NCBI GenBank assembly: GCA_963931865.1
Contig: OZ007510.1
Location: 188,501-252,500, forward strand
Length of the DNA: 64,000 bases
Direction: 5' to 3'
Source of the DNA: Axinella damicornis
Taxonomy: Eukaryota > Porifera > Demospongiae > Axinellida > Axinellidae
The notes beneath the pieces were generated by a model that worked only from the letters and a program-made list of their open reading frames with translations, ran no database searches and was not told the DNA's origin. This document shows, one piece after another, positions 10,587-21,523 of this stretch; the first letter of the stretch is position 1; each line of letters opens with the position of its first letter. The translations under genes and the position numbers were made by a program.

Positions 10587-11495
10587 TCATGTCATGAGAA
10601 GGCTAACAATGTGGTCTATATCATCTAGGAATTCAGTAGGAGCCTCACCATCCTGCAGTGACCTGATGCTACTCACAGTCCTCCTACTCTCACTACGGTC
10701 CACATATCCGTTCTGAACTGCCGCCTTGCTCACAGCTGCCTTCTCCTCCTCGGGGAGTGGCAGGTTAGTCCGTGTGTCATAGTCGTAGAGGGTGGGATCC
10801 ACCTTGGTAAAGTCAATAGGGCTTGGTGTTGGGGAGTCGTCTTCCTCAGAGGAGGAGGAAGAGAGTGGCTCCAGGGCACTGTACAGCCCATTCACTCCAT
10901 TCAGCTTGGCACCATTGATGTGCAGGGAGTCTGGGCGACAGGGTCTCTTGCTCTTGCTGTCCTCCTCTCCACTCTCCTCACTGTCTTCCAACCAGTGCTT
11001 GCCCAAGTGAACTCCTCCACAGGATTGGTTCACCAGTGCCAGACCATTCACAGCGCGTTTCTCTCCTCCTCCCCCTCCCTCATCTTCTTCCTCTTCCCTC
11101 TTTTCGTCTAAGCTGCTGCTCTGAAAGGGGCTGGAGGCAATCAGTGGGCTCTGATCACTGAAGGTGTCCAGCTTCAGCACTTTGACTGGTGTGGGAGGAG
11201 TTAAGGGGGTTGAGGACAGACCACCGTCCTTGAATGTATTGCACAGAAAAGGGCTGCTCCCGTCACAGTCCAGTGCTCCCTGGCTGTCATCTATGTCCAG
11301 CCGCATCATGTGGTTCTGGAGGGCCCGGAGGGCATTGTTGATGAGGACAAAGCGAAGGAGGCGTGGCTCTACACCGTGCCGGACCTGTTCCTGCTGCAAC
11401 TTGAGGATGGAGAGGTCAAAGAGCGTCTGCTGCTGCTGCTCCAGGTCCATGTGCTCCACAGAAGGGTAGCGTTCACACTTCATACTGCTATGCAT
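10587..11495 (-). CDS. SERTA-domain nuclear protein (SERTAD/CDCA4-like)
   Basis: A single coding exon gives 302 aa from ATG at 11495. The N-terminal region has FDLSILKLQQEQ, then HGVEPRLLRFVLINNALRAL, which fits the SERTA motif (a hydrophobic helix followed by VEPxLRRxVLIxNxLR) at about residues 24-63. The middle is Ser/acidic/Pro-rich with a KSKRPCR basic patch, and the end is DDIDHIVSLLMT, resembling the acidic-hydrophobic C-terminal activation segment of SERTAD proteins. Vertebrate SERTADs are E2F/DP and PHD-bromodomain co-regulators; the same role here is inference. A splice acceptor (CTTGTGCAG) lies just upstream of the ATG, so the 5' UTR is spliced and its first exon lies further right, possibly near 13.6-13.9 kb beside the phosphatase promoter. 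Confidence 0.75.
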   Translation of the reverse strand: MHSSMKCERYPSVEHMDLEQQQQTLFDLSILKLQQEQVRHGVEPRLLRFVLINNALRALQNHMMRLDIDDSQGALDCDGSSPFLCNTFKDGGLSSTPLTPPTPVKVLKLDTFSDQSPLIASSPFQSSSLDEKREEEEDEGGGGGEKRAVNGLALVNQSCGGVHLGKHWLEDSEESGEEDSKSKRPCRPDSLHINGAKLNGVNGLYSALEPLSSSSSEEDDSPTPSPIDFTKVDPTLYDYDTRTNLPLPEEEKAAVSKAAVQNGYVDRSESRRTVSSIRSLQDGEAPTEFLDDIDHIVSLLMT

Positions 11496-13967
11496 CACTC
11501 AAACTGCACAAGCAAGAAGAGCATGTAAGTACCACACCAGAACTTAGTACAGGAGAGGTAAAAAGGAGTTTCTTCATTACACAGCTCCATATCTTGTAGC
11601 GACAGCCACCAATTACAAGCATTAGACACATGTCACAAAAGGCATTAGAGTGCATTCACTACACAGCCCCATTTTCCAACTACAAGCAGGGAGCATGACT
11701 CCTAACAATGCTACTAAGAAAGTGATTCCCATTTAGCTCCTCAGACTGCAGTGGCAGTCAGGTTGCCATGGAAACATACTTATAGGGAGAGGAAAGGAAG
11801 TGAAGTAACCACAAACAGCTCCATACAAGGGCAGTGGGCAATCCCCCCTTTAGTATTTAGTATTGACCTGAAGCCCAGCACACTCCCACCCTCTCAGGAG
11901 GAGTACCTGCACACACTCCCACCCTCTCAGGAGGAGTACCTGCAGCAGCACACACTCCCACCCTCTTAGGAGGAGTAAGCACCCTGGGCAGCACACACTC
12001 CCACCCTCTCAGGAGGAGTACCTGCAGCAGCACACACTCCCACCCTCTCAGGTGGAGTACCTGCAGCACACACTAGTACTACAACCCTCTCAGGAAGAGT
12101 AAGCACCCTCTCAGGGGGCAGCACACACTCCCACCCTCTCAGGAGGAGTACCTGCAGCACACACTACCACCCTCTCAGGAGGAGCAAGCACCTCTCAGGG
12201 GGCAGCACCCAAAGGAGTATCTGAGATCCCACCCTCTCAGGAGGAGTACCTGCTACCCACACAATCTAGGCAAGAGCCCACCACACAAAAGGATGCTAGG
12301 CCCATCACTGGCCATCAGCTGCTGCACACTCAGGACATAATGAATACTACTTAGAGAAGGCCCACAGCTCAGGCTGTGAATATCTGAATGTTGACCTGCA
12401 GGCAAAATTCTGCCAGACTTTTGGTTTCCATACTACCAAATAAGGACACAAGAGTCATGAACTCCCTGAAGTATACATGTGAAGTATTACCATTGGCAAC
12501 AGTAAAGTCACCCCAATTCAAAGACATGACTCCTCCCACTGTGATGTCATATCCACTGAACTCTGCCCTCTAGACTTCCATAAGTTCAGTCACAAAACCA
12601 CTTGAGTGGCACTCTCACACACACAAGCTAGTCTCAGGTGGCCAGACCCCGTTCCGCACTGAGGGGAGGGTCTGGGATATGGCCATACAGCAGGTTGTCA
12701 CCCACACTGTGGATTGCATACCAATCCCAGCACAGCACTCACTCACATGCTACCTGAGATAGTAGTCTTGGTCCCAGACCCAACCAACACCCAGCGCGGA
12801 TCGCTTTTAGTATCAAAGGTCTGGGAACGAGACTCACTAGCAGGAAGACTGCCTGGTGCAAAGATGGGACAGTGTGAGAGTAAACTTGAAGTGAACTGAG
12901 TGAGGAGTGTCATGACTCTTGAGCTAGATCACAGAAAGTACGAGTGCACATTTAGGCTCATTCCCAGGCCTCCATGCGAATGAGGATAGGTTTACTAAGC
13001 TAGGCAATACTATCGCTAACGTCCTTACTCGATTACATAACTATGATTACATTCCTGAGCGACAAGCCGCTCTATGAACATGCCCCAGACCCCGGGGTCT
13101 GGCCACGCGAGCATACACCCAAGCATACACGATAACAACATCACACTGTCGGTTTGACTCTGGATGAAACTGAGCCAAGCATTAAGCCACACGTGTTAAC
13201 AACGATATGGTCCATTATAACTGCTACAGGACCAGGCGCCCCAACAACAGCACACTTCATCCCGAGAGGAAGGCAATGGGTGATCACTTCACACCGAGGC
13301 TCCTTGCCATGGGTAATATTGGGCAGGTAGTTTCATTTGTAGCTTTGTCATCAGTCTAATAGCTTCACTGTTAGCATCAAGGCAATTACAACCACTGGAT
13401 CAGCTCTTCTGAGCAGGGAAACTTGTAGCCTCCTCCCCCCAAGCCGTTGACACGTTGCCCAACACAAAATGAAGCCTTGTTTACACTTTCCATTCAATGG
13501 CCCAAACACTCGATCTAATCGTGTTTACAGTAACCCACACTTAGCCAACGGCAAAACACAAACCCGGCCCAAAGCTACATCTGAACTAACAAGTCAAGTA
13601 GTGATGTGGAACAATACGCTAACGTATTAAACCATGTGTAACAGCACTTCAATTAATGTACCTGAAAACGATCGCGAGTCGTTCGGCTCAAAGGCTTGGC
13701 TTCTGATCGCGGCGTTCATGAGTGGGGATCAGAAGACACCATGCTCTGGATTAGGACTGAAGGATTCTCGGGAGAGAACTGCTCGCTCAGCGCGGTTTCA
13801 TCAGCAGGGAAAGTCCTATAGCCAGAGCTGCTCAGTTCAGAACGGCAACAGGAACTGACTACAGCCTCGGAATGCAATCACTGCGGTTCCTGGAATTTCA
13901 TTACCGAAACGTCATCCCGGAAGTAGAGGAGGGATTTTCCCGGTCGTCTTTATGGAGCAGGGCATGC
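11496..13967. other. Region upstream of the SERTA gene: 5' UTR intron, minisatellite, hairpins
   Basis: No coding exon was recognised in 2.5 kb. It holds the minisatellite at 11877-12250 and fold-back pieces at 12626-12680, 12766-12833 and 13083-13110 containing the GTCTGG / CCAGAC motif. The last few hundred bases are probably a promoter region shared by the SERTA gene (-) and the phosphatase (+); that is inference from the orientation. Confidence 0.5.
11877..12250. repeat. Minisatellite CACACTCCCACCCTCTCAGG
   Basis: About ten copies of a 31-40-bp unit, CACACTCCCACCCTCTCAGG followed by AGGAGTACCTGCAG(CAG), with indels and variants containing AAGCACCCT. The CTGCAG within each unit resembles a splice acceptor. 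Reading frames here are repeat by-products. Confidence 0.85.
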
Positions 13968-15817
13968 ATGGCTGAGTTGGCGACAAGGAATCAATGGCAG
14001 GCGCTTCTGGACAGCGTGGACACCTTCCTCTTCGACTGCGATGGTACAAATGACATGTTCTGCACATAACAGAATAGGATATAGAGCTGCCCCCATCCCT
14101 CCCCCCCCCCCCCTCCCTTCACACACTTCCACAGGGGTGCTATGGACTGGTGATTCAGATGCAGTCCCCGGATCCCTGGAGGTCCTTCAGTTCCTCAGAG
14201 CTAAGGTGGGCATTTTCCATTGTCATTGTTCGTTGCATCATTGTTGTGTCCGAATTGTCTCCTGCAGGGTAAAGCTGTGTACTTCGTCTCCAACAACAGC
14301 AGCAAGTCACGGGCGGAGTACCTGGAGAAGTTCCACCGACTCGGCATTCAGGCCCATGAGGTTTGTCCGGCTCACATCTTTAATCAGGTTCAAGGTTACC
14401 ATGCTAGCCCCACCCCCCACGCACACCTACGCCCACACACGGTTAGAGTGAGGTGTTCTGCACATCGTATATTGCTGCCTACTACCTGAAGCACGTGCTG
14501 CAGTTCACGGGCAAGGTCTACCTGATGGGCATGCCCGGCTTTGCCCACGAGTTGGAACTTGTGGGCGTGCCCTGCACTGGGACAGGGGTGGGTCAGCCAT
14601 TGTGTGGAGGCTGAGGGGCAACCAATACACTGCTTGGCTTCTTGTTTTACCAGCCAGATGTCATTCATGGTGGAGTTTCTGATTGGCTAGCTACGCAGCT
14701 GGACCCTGAGGTTGGCCTAGTCCGTATTGTCATGCACATACACCGTCCTGTGATTGCACTTTGCCACAGGTGGGGGCAGTGGTAGTGGGTTTTGACAAGC
14801 ACTTCAGCTTCAGTAAGCTGGTAAAGGCATGCAGCTACCTCAAACAACCATCCTGCCACTTCATTGCCACCAATGAAGACTCCATGCTTCCTGCTAACTC
14901 TGACATTGTCATACCAGGCAAGCCAGCCAGCAGTTAGAATTAGTCTCACAGGGCAACCTGCACGGCAGGTGTCAGCTTTGTTGGACCCCAACACCCTAGG
15001 TACGGGCTGTATCGTGAAGAGTGTGGCGTGGGGGGCGGGGAGACAGCCTCTGGTCCTTGGAAAGCCCAACAACTCTATGTTCGAGGTCATTCAGCGCAGG
15101 TGAGGGACCACCTGCACAAGGCTGTAGGAGCCTGCATGTTTAGAGTGGATCTCTCACTTGCTACCTAGTACCTACCTAGCAATTTGTCACCTGTCATGAT
15201 CACCTGCAGCACCAATCTTGACCCGGCAAGAACAGTGATTGTGGGGGACAGGTGCGTATGTCTGCTGTATAACATTCAGTTCAGTATACTGATTCAACAA
15301 CACTAGACTAACCACTGTATGTAGGCCCTCACTAGACATCCAGAAGGAGGTGTGGTCACACTTGCAGCATGTGCTGAGTCCAGCAGCCATTATTTGGGGT
15401 GGTTGTGATTACTGGCTGCTTGATCAAGCGGCTGCTGTCACCCAGGACTCACTCCTAGGCATGGACATTCCATGTAGCTGGATGATTGATATACTGGTAT
15501 TACTGACCCAGCACATAATACTATGGGAAGTGACGTGATTGTAAGGAAGCCCTCCCTATTACTCACAAGGGTCTGCATGGGTACGAGGCTAATACACCAA
15601 AGTGGTTCTGTCTCCATCCAGACATAGTCTTGAAGAATGCATTATGTCCCCTCCCAGGCTAAATACGGACATATTGTTTGGGCGCCGGTATGGGCTAAGG
15701 ACGGTGCTGGTGTTCTCAGGAGTCACCCAGCGTGGTTGCCTACCCTCTGCCAAGCAAGAGCAACAGCCCGAGTTCATCTGCGATTCCATAGCCTCCCTTC
15801 TAATATGCAGGTCTTAG
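13968..15817 (+). CDS. PGP: Phosphoglycolate / pyridoxal phosphatase family (HAD)
   Basis: Nine exons: 13968-14043, 14135-14205, 14268-14360, 14447-14587, 14654-14710, 14770-14917, 15000-15099, 15210-15251 and 15658-15817. They total 888 nt and give 295 aa (human PGP 321, PDXP 296). HAD motif I is FLFDCDGVLW (Asp nucleophile and DxD), motif II is the VSNNSSKSR region, the cap segment contains [10 protein letters not shown] and the lysine motif LGKPNNSMF, and motif IV is [15 protein letters not shown]. The enzyme dephosphorylates 2-phosphoglycolate and related side-products (metabolite repair) or pyridoxal phosphate; sequence alone does not settle which. The start at 13968 follows in-frame codons, but MAELATRN is the natural family start. 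Intron 6 has a GC donor (CCAG|GCAAGC). Confidence 0.9.
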
Positions 15818-16592
15818 CAGGAATCTCACAGTGCTGTAATTAGCTAGTGGTGTTATTGCAAATCAGATTATTTATGAGTCAAAACCTGGTCAGGACTGTG
15901 TTGAGCAGGCAGCTGACCTTGCCACCACTCTGACTACTACTCTAGTGTGGGGCTCGTCCACCACTCTGACTACTACTCTAGTGTGGGGCTCGTCCACCAC
16001 TCTGACTACTACTCTAGTGTGGGGCTCGTCCACCACTCTGACTACTACTCTAGTGTGGGGCTCGTCCACCACTCTGACTACTACTCTAGTGTGGGGCTCG
16101 TCCACCACTCTGACTACTACTCTAGTGTGGGGCTCGTCCACCACTCTGACTACTACTCTAGTGTGGGGCTCGTCCACCACTCTGACTACTACTCTAGTGT
16201 GGGGCTCGTCCACCACTCTGACTACTACTCTAGTGTGGGGCTCGTCCACCACTCTGACTACTACTCTAGTGTGGGGCTCGTCCACCACTCTGACTACTAC
16301 TCTAGTGTGGGGCTCGTCCACCACTCTGACTACTACTCTAGTGTGGGGCTCGTCCACCACTCGGACTACTACTCTAGTGTGGGGCTCGTCCATTCATAAA
16401 GAAATCCACATCAAACATTAATGTACATTCCTCAGCATTAATTAAGTGGCAAAAGTAACACAGCAATATAAAATAACTGAAGATCTAGTGATCACGTGTA
16501 ATGCACGTCAGCTCATGTACACACATCTAAAATCAATACGGAGTCAAGCTGATGAGGGTGTGCATGTGCGGGGAGTAAGGGATTGAGGGTTC
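15818..16592. other. Convergent intergenic region phosphatase / BK channel
   Basis: This holds the 3' ends of two convergent genes, dominated by the 36-bp minisatellite below. No gene is seen. Confidence 0.6.
15918..16393. repeat. Near-perfect 36-bp minisatellite (~13 copies)
   Basis: The unit CTCGTCCACCACTCTGACTA continues CTACTCTAGTGTGGGG. The copies are almost identical; the last has CTCGGACTA. Because 36 is divisible by 3, open frames run through on both strands, but they have no plausible protein. The homogeneity suggests recent expansion. Confidence 0.95.
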
Positions 16593-19550
16593 CTAGACTG
16601 TTTCATTCTGCTGGCCCACCATCACGAATGCAATGTCTGTTTCCTGGAGCCTCATGTGGGAGTCGGGGGCTGTGATCACATAGTGCTTACTCAGATCGTG
16701 AGGGAGCTGGCGATAGATGGCAAGACAGATGGACTTTTTATCAAGTTGGGCCTCATAAAGCTCACCAAATGTCTTCGTTGCATGCTCAGTATCCCTCAGT
16801 GGTATAGCTGCCACCTGGCAGGACCCGGTGGAGGAGGAACTGGAGCCAGACGTGTGGACCATTTTCTCAATGATGTAGACAGTGCCCGGACTGTGGTAGG
16901 CAGAGCTGGTGACCGAGTCGAACATGGAGACGGAGAAGGCCTCACCGCAGGCAAAGGGCTGAGCCTTGTAGATCCTCTCATCAGGCTGGTCTTCATCCCC
17001 AAAGTCCAGAAACTGTACATTGGCTTCAAAATTGAGGTCCGTGAGGATCTGCACATGCTTGTATCGTTTCTGGATGCCGAGGCTACAGAGCACGGCTTCC
17101 TTGTCGTTGATGGCTTGCTCGTGGCCACCGCTGGCAGAGAGAGCGGTGAGAATGACACACATATCACACTCGGCCACGTTGGCCTCCTCCAGGTTGGACT
17201 GGCGGAGCGGGGAGCCCAGGACCAGGTGGACGTCTGGGAACATGCAGATCTGCGGCCACTCTTTCTCAAGGAATGTTTTGTGGCTGATGATCACTACAGG
17301 CTTTGTGCCGGCCAGGGGGATGGCATGGCTGCGGAGCGGTCGGAGGAAGTTATGCAGGCCCAACTGTGCAGAGTTCTCATTGGCAAACACACACAGAACA
17401 ACATGATCTTTCATGTCCAGTTTGGAGTGTGAGGCACGCTCTGTCACGTTAGCTTCAGGATTGATGATGGAGTCGTCAATGGACTGTGCCGGGCACATGT
17501 ACACACTTCTCTTAGCTTTTAGCCTCCGTCCCTCCTTTGGAGACTGGCCTTCTAAGGGAAGAGAAGAACTATCCAAGTTGCCATTGCTGAGCTCCAAAGG
17601 TGCCAGCTCAGTGTCATTAACACTGTACTTCTGCTTAGCACAGGTGCACCTCCTCCCCGTGAGCCGCTTCGTCAGGATCTCAACGTTGCCCACGGGGTCG
17701 TCCCCATGGCATATCACACAGTAGGTGCTTACAAGCTCAACGTGCTTCTGGTCCTGCCCAATGAAGTAGCCTTGCATCCCAGACCGGATGGCCAGGTTCG
17801 GGTGGGAGGTGGGTGAGGGGTTAATATAGAGATTGTCCGAGTCCTCCAGAGCCAGCAGGATCAGGCCGAGGTTGGTGTAGCAGATCCGAGCAGCCTCGTG
17901 GTACAACTGGTTGTGGAAGGTATGAGAGAAGGAGGTGGAGTAGATCTCATTGGAGGCCCCCTTGATGTAGGGTGTCTGCCAGTCGTCCTCGTCAAAGTGC
18001 TTCAGTACTGGGAAATCACTGGTATAGAAGAGGTTTGCGATGAGAGTGGAGAATCCAGGACTCACGCAGCTCTGCCCGAGCAAGCCCAGTTTGAGCTCAT
18101 TGAGCGTGATGGCGATGTCCCTCCCGTGTGTCCAGCCCTCGATGTTGTACACCTGCTGTCTGCTGGAGCTGTGCAGCAGCTGCAGGATAACCGCGACGTC
18201 TGTCGTCGTGTTCTTTATGGACACCAGCCGCAGGAGGTTGGCGTTGTCCTCCTCAATCGGGTTTTCACAGTGCTTGTTCGCAATGATGAAGCATGCCGAA
18301 CTTTTGTCAATTTTGGCCCGCAGCAGATCCTTCCCCTTCAGCACCGAGCCCACAATGAACTGTACCCGGGTGTAGAAGGAACGCAGCACGGTCTTGAGGT
18401 CCTGGTCGGGGCGCTCGGGGTGCAGGAAGAGGATGTGTGTGTACTTGTCACCACGGTCTGGATGTAGGAAGTCGTTCAGGAACTCGCTGGCCGAAGTAGA
18501 GGTAATGTGGCCACACACGATGACGTGCCGGGGGACACGGGTCGTATCAAACTTGGCATATTGAAACCTCCTGTGGACATTTGTTGTGACCTCAGCAAGT
18601 GCTGGTAAGATTGCGGCAAAGAAAGCCAATCCTCCGATGATGAAGAAGGTTATGTACGCTCTGCCCCAGTCGGTGGAGGGGGAGATGTCCCCATAGCCAA
18701 CGGTGGATAGGGTGATCATCACATAGTAGCAGAAGTCGAGGAAGGAGAGGCCGCTAACAGCGTTGTTGTTCCAAGGGTCTCCCTGCACCTCTAGCAGGTG
18801 GATGATGCCTGCTCCCGTCAGCCAGAGGATGAGGAAGTTGAACAGCACTGAGAAGAGATCAATGGCATCCTGTGGGATGTACGGGATGAAGCGGGTGAAC
18901 TCAACCAGTTGGGTCAGCCAGATGAACCGCAGTGTGCGGAGTCCCAGCCAGTCCTGCCCCAGCGCAATGGAGACAAAGATGTGCGGCAGTGTGAATACGT
19001 CAACTATGGTGTGGATGTTCAACCAGTAGTGGATGGGCGTGTCAGCGGCACAGAAACGCACGAGAGTGAAGAGGAGGAGGAAAATCACAACCACGAGCTC
19101 CACAATCAGGGCCGGCTGCTCCGACAGCACGAAGCACACCTCAATGGGGGAGTATGTGCGGATGATGGCCAGGATGATGTAGATGGTGTTGCAGAGGAGG
19201 GTCAAGGTGATGAGCACCTTGCTGGGGATTGTGTCTCCGGAGATAAGCTGTCGGGTAATCTCCCTCCAGCGGAGAGGGTTCATGAGGCTACGGCGCTTCT
19301 GCTGGGCAGCACCAGTGGTTGTACTCTTGCCGGCAGGCTCATTCTTCTCCAGCGCCTCCTCCTTCTTCTTCTTAGCCTTCTTGACAATGTAGTAGATGGT
19401 GTAAGCCAGAATAGAGAGTGACAGTCCACATATGTAGATGACACCACTGGTGACCAGCCACACCCACCACCGCTCGCCCCCAGGGGCGGGGCAGGGAGTC
19501 CCAGTGACATTCTCAGTGACATTCTCAGTGACATTCTCAGTGACATCCAT
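16593..19550 (-). CDS. KCNMA1: Slo1/BK-type calcium-activated potassium channel, single exon
   Basis: 985 aa from ATG at 19550. An extracellular Asn-Val-Thr-rich N-terminus (four NVT sequons) leads into S0 (SGVIYICGLSLSILAYT), then S1-S6, pore TVGYGD (~283-288), S6 FFIIGGLAFFAAILPALAEV, and RCK1 starting RHVIVCGHITSTSASEFLND. RCK1 keeps the acidic pair in DFLHPDRGD that corresponds to the Slo1 RCK1 calcium site. RCK2 contains HVVLCVFANEN and a calcium-bowl-like FLDFGDEDQPDE (~847), followed by QPFACGEAFSVSMFDS, a strong Slo1 signature. S4 reads LGLRTLRFIWLTQ: two arginines remain, but the position of the third Slo1 arginine is Trp. BK channels couple voltage and Ca2+ to K+ efflux. The whole coding region is one exon, unlike its intron-rich neighbours. 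An acceptor-like AAATACAG just upstream suggests a 5' UTR intron. Confidence 0.93.
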   Translation of the reverse strand: MDVTENVTENVTENVTGTPCPAPGGERWWVWLVTSGVIYICGLSLSILAYTIYYIVKKAKKKKEEALEKNEPAGKSTTTGAAQQKRRSLMNPLRWREITRQLISGDTIPSKVLITLTLLCNTIYIILAIIRTYSPIEVCFVLSEQPALIVELVVVIFLLLFTLVRFCAADTPIHYWLNIHTIVDVFTLPHIFVSIALGQDWLGLRTLRFIWLTQLVEFTRFIPYIPQDAIDLFSVLFNFLILWLTGAGIIHLLEVQGDPWNNNAVSGLSFLDFCYYVMITLSTVGYGDISPSTDWGRAYITFFIIGGLAFFAAILPALAEVTTNVHRRFQYAKFDTTRVPRHVIVCGHITSTSASEFLNDFLHPDRGDKYTHILFLHPERPDQDLKTVLRSFYTRVQFIVGSVLKGKDLLRAKIDKSSACFIIANKHCENPIEEDNANLLRLVSIKNTTTDVAVILQLLHSSSRQQVYNIEGWTHGRDIAITLNELKLGLLGQSCVSPGFSTLIANLFYTSDFPVLKHFDEDDWQTPYIKGASNEIYSTSFSHTFHNQLYHEAARICYTNLGLILLALEDSDNLYINPSPTSHPNLAIRSGMQGYFIGQDQKHVELVSTYCVICHGDDPVGNVEILTKRLTGRRCTCAKQKYSVNDTELAPLELSNGNLDSSSLPLEGQSPKEGRRLKAKRSVYMCPAQSIDDSIINPEANVTERASHSKLDMKDHVVLCVFANENSAQLGLHNFLRPLRSHAIPLAGTKPVVIISHKTFLEKEWPQICMFPDVHLVLGSPLRQSNLEEANVAECDMCVILTALSASGGHEQAINDKEAVLCSLGIQKRYKHVQILTDLNFEANVQFLDFGDEDQPDERIYKAQPFACGEAFSVSMFDSVTSSAYHSPGTVYIIEKMVHTSGSSSSSTGSCQVAAIPLRDTEHATKTFGELYEAQLDKKSICLAIYRQLPHDLSKHYVITAPDSHMRLQETDIAFVMVGQQNETV

Positions 19551-19676
19551 GATGTACACCTGTATTTAGAAAGGAAAGGGGAGGGGGCAGGAAGAAAATT
19601 CAGTCATAATGGTAGCCTATATAGCTTCACTTGATTGAAGTATTAGCAAGGGAGAGTAATGGATTCAGTGCAGACA

Positions 19677-20056
19677 GTACGTATTGACCCAGGGTCAACG
19701 TACGTATTGACCCAGGGTCAACGTACGTATTGACCCAGGGTCAACACGTACGTATTGACCCAGGGTCAACGTACGTATTGACCCAGGGTCAACACGTACG
19801 TATTGACCCAGGGTCAACGTACGTATTGACCCAGGGTCAACACGTACGTATTGACCCAGGGTCAACGTACGTATTGACCCAGGGTCAACACGTACGTATT
19901 GACCCAGGGTCAACGTACGTATTGACCCAGGGTCAACACGTACGTATTGACCCAGGGTCAACGTACGTATTGACCCAGGGTCAACGTACGTATTGACCCA
20001 GGATCAACGTACGTATTGACCCAGGGTCAACGTACGTATTGACCCAGGGTCAACAC
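19677..20056. repeat. 23/25-bp satellite built of two palindromes
   Basis: The units alternate between CGTACGTATTGACCCAGGG plus TCAA and the same with an extra CA. Each contains the palindrome TGACCCAGGGTCA and the palindrome ACGTACGT. About 15 copies are near-identical. Long open frames on both strands are artefacts. The array ends at the target duplication of the adjacent MITE. Confidence 0.92.
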
Positions 20057-20066
20057 GTACGTTGAT

Positions 20067-20486
20067 TAGGGACAGGCCCATTATGCGGGAATTTCTTTTG
20101 GAATAATAGGGGAAATTTTGGAATGGGAATAATGCGAGAATAATAGGCACGAATTGCATTGCAATGATGTCATTGCGTCATGTCATTAACCGCGTGCGCA
20201 TGATCATCAGTACTAAAATGGCAGCCTGAGGTAGTACTAGTATCACTGAGCCTTAGCCAGAGTCTAGTGGCGAGACCTGTGTGATGAGTGATCTAACTGG
20301 AGTGAGTGGAGAGTCTGAAAGTCGTCCGAGTTTGTCAAACTTAGCCCAAAAGCGGAAATGTTTGTAAAATTCTGTTAATTGAAGTAGAATATTTGTGGGA
20401 ATAATAGGGGGAAATTCAGGAATAATAGGATAAAAACGGGGGATAGAATAATAGGGACTTTTTTTAGAATAATGGGCCTGTCCCTA
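20067..20486. mobile_element. hAT-like MITE, 8-bp TSD ACGTTGAT
   Basis: The terminal inverted repeats are TAGGGACAGGCCCATTAT at the left and ATAATGGGCCTGTCCCTA at the right, perfect over 18 bp. The element is 420 bp. Flanking ACGTTGAT occurs at 20059-20066 and 20487-20494, a perfect 8-bp target duplication as made by hAT transposases. The interior has GGAATAATAGGG motifs near both ends and no coding capacity. Confidence 0.92.
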
Positions 20487-21523
20487 ACGTTGATCCTGAA
20501 ACTAATTAAATTCATGCTCTGGTAAAGTAACATACTTTCCACTTTGAATTTGAAAACACTTGAATGAAATGGTCTTGCTGCAGCACACCATAACAGTTCA
20601 GGGTGTGATTTACGTACAGCATTTCCTAATCAAGAGCTTTTGAGGGGAAGGAGCATTTAACTCGGTTTCATCAAACATAGAGCGTGCCGAGCTCTGAATG
20701 TCACACTGAGTACAATGTGCACCTTATCACTCTGCATAGCTAGAAAATGGGCTGAAAGGTACGAAGGCACCTCAGACAATCTCTGTATAATGGCTTCTAG
20801 GCAAGTTGGACGTCACGTGATCAACAACATCATCAATCTTGTTCCATGTCCTACTTCGTCAGCCTCCTGACCTCAACGTTCTTCTGGCCTTGCTGCACAC
20901 TCTTACCTTCTCCCTAGGCCTGAAATTGGAGATATGGCTCGTGCTCTTTCCGTTTTGAGGTGGCAGACTGTTTGCTTGTGAAACATGTGATTGCACAATT
21001 GCAAAGCCACCTCAACTGCAGACCTGTCGTGATGTCATGGGTGCTGTACGACCAACTCAGTAACTTCCAAATTTTCTGGTGGTGCGGTTTTCAATTTCAG
21101 TGAAGTTGAACGCAATACAACCGCTCATACATGAGTAGCCATCTGTGGCCAATATAGTCTGTGCTCATAGCATTCACTGTGTGGTGCACATGCCAAACAT
21201 AATTTGTGTTGATATCAAGTTCCGTGAGGGAGTGAGCCGTTCAACTTTAAACTCCTTTGAGGTGGTGGAAACCTAATCCATTGCACACTCACTTTAAGGG
21301 ACCAAACTTTGCCCTGGCTTCTGTCTGCACACTTAGGCAGACAGGCAACCTTTGCCTTGTGACATCATCTAGATACATTTGAGCTGAACATACCCGCACA
21401 TGCCAATGAGGTTCAGAATATGAAAACGTCAATATACTCATCTCCCTTCTATAGCTCTCTAGGTTAGGTGTGTCATACAGTGGCCCTAGAGGTCACGCTA
21501 TGCAATAATGGATAATGAAATGG

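Noticed and set aside
15890..16421. 150-167 aa reading frames on both strands
   Set aside because: They are translations of the 36-bp minisatellite, whose unit is a multiple of 3; there is no unique sequence, domain or splice context.
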